DNA of 31,221 nt, taken from Clostridiales bacterium UBA1763. Its GTDB lineage: Bacteria > Bacillota > Clostridia > Oscillospirales > Oscillospiraceae. Of the stretch, positions 17,409 through 23,200 are shown one piece after another. The stretch spans positions 40,573 through 71,793 of the forward strand of contig DCHB01000066.1 of the NCBI GenBank assembly GCA_002314685.1. Reading direction: 5' to 3'. The notes beneath the pieces are model-generated. The model did not search any database. It was not told where the DNA came from and worked only from the letters and a program-made list of their open reading frames with translations. The stretch's first letter is position 1, and each line of letters opens with the position of its first letter. Made by a program: the position numbers and the translations under genes.

Positions 17409-17764
17409 AAAGCTTTAACTGTATAGGCTGTCCGAAGGGCTGTCTCCTCTGCGTTGAGGAGGAAAACGGCGAATTTACCGTAACGGGCAATACCTGCGAA
17501 AACGGCAAAAGATTTGCAATTTCGGAAATGACTGAGCCTAAGCGCACAATATGCTCAACGGTTAAAACCGTATTTGAGGATGCACCCGTTTTACCCGTCA
17601 AGGTATCGAGCGACATTCCGAAGGACAGAATTTTCGATGTTATGCGTGAGATTAACGCAGTTTTGCTCGATAAGCGCATAGACCGCGGCGACACGGTCAT
17701 TGAAAATGTCCTCGGACTCGGCGTGGATGTAATTTCAACAAGTGATATACTTAACCGAAAATAA
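17405..17764 (+). CDS. DUF1667 protein, cysteine-rich redox partner
   Basis: This 119-residue protein begins with a dense set of cysteines: C6, C9, C13, C16 and C31 (CIGCPKGCLLC, then TGNTCENGKRFA). The pattern suggests an Fe-S cluster or metal site, and the rest matches the DUF1667 family (PVLPVKVSSDIPK, then a C-terminal helix). It is consistently found beside GlpA-like and GlpB-like flavoproteins in anaerobes and is probably the third subunit of their electron-transfer complex. Its start overlaps the upstream stop (ATGA). The kinase gene follows after 18 bases with its own GGAGG site. Confidence 0.85.
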   Translation: MKSFNCIGCPKGCLLCVEEENGEFTVTGNTCENGKRFAISEMTEPKRTICSTVKTVFEDAPVLPVKVSSDIPKDRIFDVMREINAVLLDKRIDRGDTVIENVLGLGVDVISTSDILNRK

Positions 17765-17782
17765 ATAAACGGAGGAACTTAT

Positions 17783-19339
17783 ATGGACAGACCGCTTATA
17801 CTAACATACGATGTCGGCACTCAGAGCACAAGAGCAATTCTTGTTGACAAGCAGGGCACCATAGTAGATAAGGTGCAGGTCAAGTACACAGAGCCGTATC
17901 TGAGACAGCAGCCGGGCTGGGCAGAGCAGAAAACCGATTTCTATTTTGCTCACATGTGTGCGGCAAGCAAGGTGCTCATGGAGCGCAATCAGGACAAGGC
18001 AAAGGATATTATCGCCTGCGTTGTCACAGCAATAAGAGATACACTCGTTTTCCTCGATGAGAACAATCACCCGACAAGAGATATTATCCACTGGCTCGAC
18101 GCAAGAAAGTGCGAGTTTGACAACCCCTTCCCCTGGTGGAAGAGCATAGCTTTCGAGCTTATCGGCATGGGCAAGAGCACAAAGATAGGCTATCGCACCT
18201 CAAAGGTCAACTGGGTGCGTCAGAATCAGCACGATGTCTGGGAAAAGTCGAAGAAAATAGTCTGCCTGCCCGCATATCTCAATTTCCGCATGACGGGAAG
18301 ACTTGCCGACTCACCCGCAAACACAGTCGCCCATATCCCCATGGATTACAAGGCAAAGAAGTGGATGAAGGAAAACGACCTTACCCGCTGTCTTTACGAT
18401 GTGCCGCAGGATAAGCTTTACGAGCTTGTGCCCTCGGGCGAGGTTATAGGCTATATAACAAAGCAGGCGTCCGAGCTTTCGGGTGCACCCGAGGGACTGC
18501 CCCTTATAGCAACAGGTGCCGATAAGGCCTGCGAAACCCTCGGACTTTCCATTGCTCGCTCGGACAAGGCGGCAATCTCCTTCGGCACGAGCTCAACGAT
18601 TGATATGTACTCGGAAAACTACTTTGAGCCTCAGCAGTTTTTACCATCATATCCCGCGGTAATCAACAAGGCGTGGAACCCCGAAATTCAGGTTTTCCGC
18701 GGCTTCTGGATGCTCAGCTGGTTTATCAAGGAATTCGGTGATAAGGATAAGGCGGAGGCACTCGAAATGGGCATATCCCCCGAGGAGCTTCTCAACCGCC
18801 GTGCCTCGGAAATCCCCGCAGGCTGCAACGGACTCATGCTTCAGCCGTATTGGACACCCGACGTGTTGAAGCCCGACTCCTACGGTGCAATAATCGGCTT
18901 CTCCGATTATCACACAAAGTATCATATGTACCGCGCAATAATTGAGGGCATCTGCATGGAGCTTTATATGTCAATGCGCTCAATGGAAAAGCGCGGCGGT
19001 ATTCAGATAAGAGAGCTGTTTGCCGGCGGCGGCGGCTCAAAGAGCGACCTCGCCTGCCAGATTCTTGCCGACACCTTCGGCCTGCCCGTAAAGCGCATAC
19101 ACACACACGAGGCGAGCTCAATCGGCGCGGCAATGGTAGCCTTCGTCGCAAAGGGCGAATTTGACAGCTTTAACGAGGCGATACAGAGCATGGTCCACGA
19201 AAAGGACGTGTTCATGCCGATTAAGGAAAATCACGAGACCTATATGAGCATATACAACAAGGTGTACCGCAAGATATACAAGAATGTCAGACCGCTGTAC
19301 GCAACAATGAACAATCTCAAAGAAAGGAATATGCTGTAA
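17783..19339 (+). CDS. FGGY-family carbohydrate kinase, glycerol-kinase-like but divergent
   Basis: This 518-residue protein has the two-domain actin-like kinase fold: the first phosphate loop is D10-V-G-T-Q-S-T-R and the second nucleotide motif SFGTSST. A glycine-rich AGGGGSKSD lies near residue 417. The putative catalytic Asp is D247 in TGADKACETLG. Compared with E. coli glycerol kinase (R83, E84, W103, D245), this protein shows R85, D86 (Glu to Asp), W104 and D247. That fits a small polyol or sugar substrate but not a canonical GlpK. It presumably phosphorylates the substrate that the upstream dehydrogenase oxidises. The start has GGAGG seven bases before it, and the stop shares one base with the next gene. 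Xylulose- or ribulokinase-like activity cannot be excluded. Confidence 0.83.
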   Translation: MDRPLILTYDVGTQSTRAILVDKQGTIVDKVQVKYTEPYLRQQPGWAEQKTDFYFAHMCAASKVLMERNQDKAKDIIACVVTAIRDTLVFLDENNHPTRDIIHWLDARKCEFDNPFPWWKSIAFELIGMGKSTKIGYRTSKVNWVRQNQHDVWEKSKKIVCLPAYLNFRMTGRLADSPANTVAHIPMDYKAKKWMKENDLTRCLYDVPQDKLYELVPSGEVIGYITKQASELSGAPEGLPLIATGADKACETLGLSIARSDKAAISFGTSSTIDMYSENYFEPQQFLPSYPAVINKAWNPEIQVFRGFWMLSWFIKEFGDKDKAEALEMGISPEELLNRRASEIPAGCNGLMLQPYWTPDVLKPDSYGAIIGFSDYHTKYHMYRAIIEGICMELYMSMRSMEKRGGIQIRELFAGGGGSKSDLACQILADTFGLPVKRIHTHEASSIGAAMVAFVAKGEFDSFNEAIQSMVHEKDVFMPIKENHETYMSIYNKVYRKIYKNVRPLYATMNNLKERNML

Positions 19340-21111
19340 TGAGCCATAAACCATATAGCGGCTTCGAGCCTAAATGGGTAGATACTCCCGCACCGCAGGA
19401 CAGCTACCGTTCAATTTTCCGCTGGGGCGACCCCGAGTTCTTCAAATTCCCCAAGGAATCGCTTTACAAAATGATGAAGGACGTATTCAAGCTCACAGAC
19501 GAGGACTTCAAGGAATACTCCGACGATATCGGCTTCGACAAGGTTGACCTGTCTGACCACCCCGTTAAGCTCGCCGAGGAGCATATAAATGCCCTGCGTG
19601 AGATAGTAGGCGAGGAGGGCATATCCACCTCCGATTACGACAGACTGAGTGTTGCCTACGGCTTTACGGCTTATGATATTCTTCGCCTGCGCCATAAGAT
19701 AATCGACTCCGTGCCCGATGTCGTGCTCTATCCCGACACAAGCGAGCAGGTCGAAAAAATCGTGGCATATTCAACCGAGCACGACATTCCTCTGTATGTC
19801 TATGGCGGCGGAAGCTCCGTAACAAGAGGCGTCGAGCCCGTCAAGGGCGGCATATCCCTCGATATGCGCAGAAGATTCAACAAGGTCATTTCCTTCAACG
19901 AGATAGACCAGACAATAACCGTTCAGGCGGGTATGTCGGGTCCCGACCTTGAAAAAACCCTACAGAATGCACCCGAGCTTTTCGGTGCAAAGCGTCAGTA
20001 CACCTGCGGACATTTCCCGCAGTCGTTTGAATATTCCTCCGTCGGCGGATGGACAGTCACCCGCGGCGCAGGTCAGAACAGCACCTATTACGGCTGTATC
20101 GCAGATATAGTCCTCTCGCAGAAATACGCAACCCCCATAGGCACAATTCAGACAAGCCATTACAGCCGTGAGGCTTGCGGACCAGACCTCAATCAGATTA
20201 TGATGGGCTCCGAGGGCACCTTCGGCGTACTCACCGAGGTAACTCTCAAGATATTCCGCTGGATGCCCGAAAACCGCAAGCGCTTCTCCTACATCTTCAA
20301 GACATGGGACGAGGCTATGAAGGCCGCCCGCGAGATGATGCAGCATGAGTGCGGCTACTCCTCCGTGTTCCGTCTCTCCGACCAGGAGGAGACGAGCATG
20401 ATGCTCAAGCTTTACAATGTTGACGACACTCCGCTTTATCCCATTCTCGACAAGCTCGGCTATAAGGATATGGAGCGCTGTCTGTTCTTAGGCTTCACCG
20501 ACGGTGAAAAGGGCTATTCCAAGAACGTTGCAAAGAATATCCGCAGGATAGCACTCAAGCACGGCGGTCTGCCGCTGACGGGCTATGTAACAAAGAGCTG
20601 GGAAAAGGGACGCTTCAACGACCCGTACCTGCGTGACACCCTCATGGACTTCGGCATAACCACCGACACCCTCGAGTGCACGGTAAACTGGTCTAATATG
20701 GAGCAGGTGCATCTCGATGTACGCAAGGTCTGCCACGCACTGCCCAATACGGTTGTCACAACCCACATGTCGCACTGCTACCCGCAGGGCGCAAACCTCT
20801 ACTTCATCTTCCTCACCAAGATGCAGGATGAAAAGGCGTTCAAGGCATACCACAGCACAATTCTCGACGCAATTCAGCGCTCGGGCGCATCCATTAGTCA
20901 CCATCACGGCATAGGCAAGATGTTTGCACCGTGGCTTGAGGGCTACATCGGCGAGAAGGAATACGGCGTGTTCCGCGTGCTGAAGGATTACTTCGATCCC
21001 AAGTACAATATGAATCCCGGCGGCACGATAGGTCTTGACCTCCTGCCCGAGGAAAAGAAATTCGACCGCGACTATACGGACTACAAAGAGCAGGATAAAT
21101 TTGACAAATAA
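19339..21111 (+). CDS. FAD-binding oxidase of the alkyldihydroxyacetone-phosphate synthase family
   Basis: This 590-residue flavoprotein has a PCMH-type FAD domain (VYGGGSSVTRGVEP, then FEYSSVGGWTVTRGAGQNS and IMMGSEGTFGVLTE) and a C-terminal FAD-oxidase domain. It matches alkyl-DHAP synthase (AGPS) over its length: a helical cap, a HHH motif at 521-523 (SHHHGIG) and an Arg at 432 (YLRDT) at the place of the AGPS catalytic Arg. AGPS makes the ether bond of ether lipids in peroxisomes; bacterial relatives such as glycolate and D-lactate oxidases oxidise hydroxy acids. Here it ends a catabolic-looking operon, so either use is possible. The start shares one base with the kinase stop, and a terminator follows. 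Confidence 0.82.
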   Translation: MSHKPYSGFEPKWVDTPAPQDSYRSIFRWGDPEFFKFPKESLYKMMKDVFKLTDEDFKEYSDDIGFDKVDLSDHPVKLAEEHINALREIVGEEGISTSDYDRLSVAYGFTAYDILRLRHKIIDSVPDVVLYPDTSEQVEKIVAYSTEHDIPLYVYGGGSSVTRGVEPVKGGISLDMRRRFNKVISFNEIDQTITVQAGMSGPDLEKTLQNAPELFGAKRQYTCGHFPQSFEYSSVGGWTVTRGAGQNSTYYGCIADIVLSQKYATPIGTIQTSHYSREACGPDLNQIMMGSEGTFGVLTEVTLKIFRWMPENRKRFSYIFKTWDEAMKAAREMMQHECGYSSVFRLSDQEETSMMLKLYNVDDTPLYPILDKLGYKDMERCLFLGFTDGEKGYSKNVAKNIRRIALKHGGLPLTGYVTKSWEKGRFNDPYLRDTLMDFGITTDTLECTVNWSNMEQVHLDVRKVCHALPNTVVTTHMSHCYPQGANLYFIFLTKMQDEKAFKAYHSTILDAIQRSGASISHHHGIGKMFAPWLEGYIGEKEYGVFRVLKDYFDPKYNMNPGGTIGLDLLPEEKKFDRDYTDYKEQDKFDK

Positions 21112-21117
21112 AATACA

Positions 21118-21145
21118 CAAAACCGACCGAACTCGGTCGGTTTTG
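21118..21145 (+). terminator. Terminator of the redox operon
   Basis: A 12-bp stem (21118-21129 with 21134-21145) and four-base loop begin seven bases after the last stop. The T tail is part of the stem, so its strength is moderate. Confidence 0.75.
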
Positions 21146-21183
21146 CTTATTTTCAGCCCGAAAAAGTGATATTTTTTTAACTA

Positions 21184-21223
21184 TTTGTGATATATTACAA
21201 ATTTTTATAGCATATTTGTGCTA
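21184..21223. promoter_or_regulatory. Tandem palindromes upstream of the ATP synthase operon, candidate operators
   Basis: An 18-base near-palindrome (21184-21201; TTTGT and ACAAA arms around an AT-rich core) is followed six bases later by TAGCA (21208-21212) and TGCTA (21219-21223). They sit in a 219-base gene-free stretch and are about 60-100 bases from the putative promoter. No regulator can be named. Confidence 0.35.
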
Positions 21224-21257
21224 AATGTTCAAAATCTAAAAAGCACATCAAAAGTAA

Positions 21258-21292
21258 TTGCAATTTGACCGATTTTAGTGTTAAATAATAAT
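21258..21292 (+). promoter_or_regulatory. Promoter region of the ATP synthase operon
   Basis: Two overlapping solutions exist: TTGCAA (21258) with a 17-base spacer to TTAAAT (21281-21286), or TTGACC (21265-21270) with a 16-base spacer to AATAAT (21287-21292). A small hairpin, TTGCG (21294-21298) with CGCAA (21305-21309), lies between the promoter and the first start codon. Confidence 0.45.
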
Positions 21293-21330
21293 GTTGCGTA
21301 ATAGCGCAAAATTTATCAAGAGGATATACT

Positions 21331-21663
21331 ATGGACAAGTATATTAGCGTAATCAGTGCCATTGGCGGACTTGCCTTCGGTGCGTTGGGAGGCTATCTCA
21401 ACGGACTGTTAAGCAGACGCAGTGCAAAGAACAAACCCGACAGCGTGCTTGCAATTATGGGAACGAATGCTCTCAGATTTGCAGTGGACGGAGTTTTCCT
21501 GCTTGCAGGCTTCTTAGCGTGCAAGCTGTTTGAGCTTCCGTATTTTATCACGATGATAGCAGTTGCGGTCGGACTCAGCACCTGCGGTCTGCTTATGCTT
21601 CTGCGATTAACGAAGCAGATTAAGGCAGATGACCTCGACGGCAAACAGAATGGAGGTGAATGA
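21331..21663 (+). CDS. atpI: ATP synthase accessory protein I (AtpI-like)
   Basis: This 110-residue protein has about three or four hydrophobic segments and lies first in the ATP synthase operon, where AtpI normally sits. The N-terminal Gly-rich helix (GGLAFGALGGYLNGLLSRR) and the pair of helices around residues 48-92 fit a small membrane assembly factor for the c-ring. Sequence identity with well-known AtpI is not obvious, so the call leans on position and topology. The start follows AGAGGA by about seven bases. Its stop overlaps atpB by four bases (ATGA). Confidence 0.6.
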   Translation: MDKYISVISAIGGLAFGALGGYLNGLLSRRSAKNKPDSVLAIMGTNALRFAVDGVFLLAGFLACKLFELPYFITMIAVAVGLSTCGLLMLLRLTKQIKADDLDGKQNGGE

Positions 21664-22313
21664 GGTTGTCAGAATTTTTAGCGACATATCTGACTCCGAC
21701 AAAAACCGTTTATACAATGTGGGCAATAATGGCGGCTATCGTGCTCGTCTCGTTTATTGCAACCCGCAAGATGCGTGATGTTCCGTCAATCGCGCAGAAC
21801 ACGGCTGAAATGGCTGTGAGCTCGCTGTACGGATTTATCGAAGGCGTTATGGGTAAGAATACGAGAGAGTATTTCCCCCTGCTGGGCACCTACTTTATTT
21901 TCATCGTAGTGTGTAACTACTCGGGACTTTTGCCCGGTGCGGGCGAGCTGTTCACGGTACCTACCTCGGTGCTTGCAGTCACGGCGGCGCTTGCAATAAT
22001 CGCCTTCTTCTCAATTCATACCTCGGGTATGCGTAAAAAGGGCGTCGGCGGATATCTGCTTTCGTTTTTGAAGCCGACTCTGCCCATTATGCTTCTCGAC
22101 CTCGTGACGAGACCGCTGTCACTCGCAATCCGACTTTACGGCAATATCTACGGCGAGGAGCAGGTAACCGAGACACTTTTCGGAATATTCCCGCTTATAC
22201 TTCCGCTTATAATGCAGGTGCTCAGCCTGCTGTTCTGCCTGATTCAGGCGATGATATTCACGATGCTCTTAGGCGTGTTCATCGGCGAGGCAATAGAGGA
22301 AGAGGAAGAATAA
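21660..22313 (+). CDS. atpB: ATP synthase Fo subunit a
   Basis: This 217-residue membrane protein forms the ion half-channels next to the c-ring. Five to six hydrophobic segments are visible. The essential Arg is R158 in RPLSLAIRLYGNIYGEE, the equivalent of E. coli R210. The C-terminal helix (LIQAMIFTMLLGVFIGEAIE) is also typical. Length is on the short side, as in Gram-positive enzymes. The ATG overlaps the upstream gene and has GGAGG four bases before it. A TTG six bases later has better spacing and could be the true start, which would remove only two residues. Confidence 0.93.
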   Translation: MRLSEFLATYLTPTKTVYTMWAIMAAIVLVSFIATRKMRDVPSIAQNTAEMAVSSLYGFIEGVMGKNTREYFPLLGTYFIFIVVCNYSGLLPGAGELFTVPTSVLAVTAALAIIAFFSIHTSGMRKKGVGGYLLSFLKPTLPIMLLDLVTRPLSLAIRLYGNIYGEEQVTETLFGIFPLILPLIMQVLSLLFCLIQAMIFTMLLGVFIGEAIEEEEE

Positions 22314-22363
22314 AAAGTCAAAAAATAATTTGTATATAAAAAACAATTCAGGAGGAAAGAATA

Positions 22364-22600
22364 ATGGATTTAGTATATGGTCTTGTAGCCATTGCAGTTG
22401 CACTTGCAATCGGTCTGAGTACCATCGGCGCAGGTATCGGTCAGGGTATCGCGGCAGGTAAGGCACTTGAGTCAATGGGCCGTCAGCCCGAGCTTTACAG
22501 CAAGTTCCGGGTAACAATGATTCTTGCAATGGGCATCATCGAGGCACTCGCTATCTACGGTATGCTCTTTGCATTCATTCTTGTAGGCTACATGCCCTGA
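22364..22600 (+). CDS. atpE: ATP synthase Fo subunit c
   Basis: This 78-residue hairpin of two membrane helices builds the rotor ring. Helix 1 carries the Gly-rich GAGIGQGIAAG, the loop is R40-Q41-P42, and helix 2 carries the ion-binding E60 in MGIIEALAIYG. Q27 is present, as in sodium-type rings, but A61 and L62 follow E60 where sodium-binding rings usually have Ser and Thr, so a proton-driven enzyme is more likely. The start has AGGAGG eight bases upstream. It lies 50 bases after atpB and 43 before atpF. Confidence 0.96.
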   Translation: MDLVYGLVAIAVALAIGLSTIGAGIGQGIAAGKALESMGRQPELYSKFRVTMILAMGIIEALAIYGMLFAFILVGYMP

Positions 22601-22643
22601 GTAATAAGGCAGAAAAGCTTATTTATAAGGAGGTTTAAGGTAG

Positions 22644-23153
22644 TTGATAGAGAACGGTGTATTGTATATCGTGGGACTCCAGATCAGTATATCCGAATTC
22701 TTATGGACGATCATAAGCTTCTTTCCCTTTATGTTCCTGTTAAAGAAATTCCTTTATCAGCCCGTGCTGAGCTTCATGGATGAGCGTAAAGCGCGTGTTG
22801 AAGCCGGACTTGCCGAGGGCGAAAAAGCCAAAAAGGCACTCGCCGAGGCAAATGAACAGCTCAATATCGAGCTCAGCGAGAAAAACGGCGAAGCAAGACA
22901 GCTTATTAACGAAGCCCGCAGTGTAGCCGAGAAGGCAAAGAGCGAGGTGCTCACCGAGGCGCACGCGAAAGCCGAGCAGCTTCACAAGGATGTTCGTCAG
23001 CGGGTTAAGGACGAGGAGGCAAACGCCGTCAACGAGCTTGACGAGAGTATGCCCGAGCTTGTCTCAATTCTTGCACAGCAGCTTCTGCATTCGGATGAGG
23101 TCTCGTCCGAGACACAGCTCGTCAAAGACTGTGTAAGCGCGGCCAAGGAATAA
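22644..23153 (+). CDS. atpF: ATP synthase Fo subunit b (stand-alone)
   Basis: This 169-residue protein has one N-terminal membrane helix (about residues 15-40; FLWTIISFFPFMFLLKKF) followed by the family motif YQPVLSFMDERKARVEAGL and a long Ala/Glu/Lys-rich coiled coil, the stator stalk. It is normal in length. The start is TTG with GGAGG ten bases upstream; no ATG gives a better solution. A second b-like stalk is fused into the next gene, so this organism makes two different b-type subunits, as in phototrophs (b and b') and mycobacteria (b plus b-delta). Confidence 0.92.
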   Translation: MIENGVLYIVGLQISISEFLWTIISFFPFMFLLKKFLYQPVLSFMDERKARVEAGLAEGEKAKKALAEANEQLNIELSEKNGEARQLINEARSVAEKAKSEVLTEAHAKAEQLHKDVRQRVKDEEANAVNELDESMPELVSILAQQLLHSDEVSSETQLVKDCVSAAKE

Positions 23154-23200
23154 AAATCACCAAATAACAGGACTCCGGGGAAGGGAGGGATAGTACACAG

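Noticed and set aside
17783..19339. Straight annotation as glycerol kinase glpK
   Set aside because: The conserved Glu in the glycerol pocket is Asp, and the flanking motifs differ, so only the FGGY family is safe.
21184..21201. Rex (NADH-sensing) operator
   Set aside because: The arms are similar but the length (16-18 bases) and core do not match the usual Rex site, and no rex gene is in the window.
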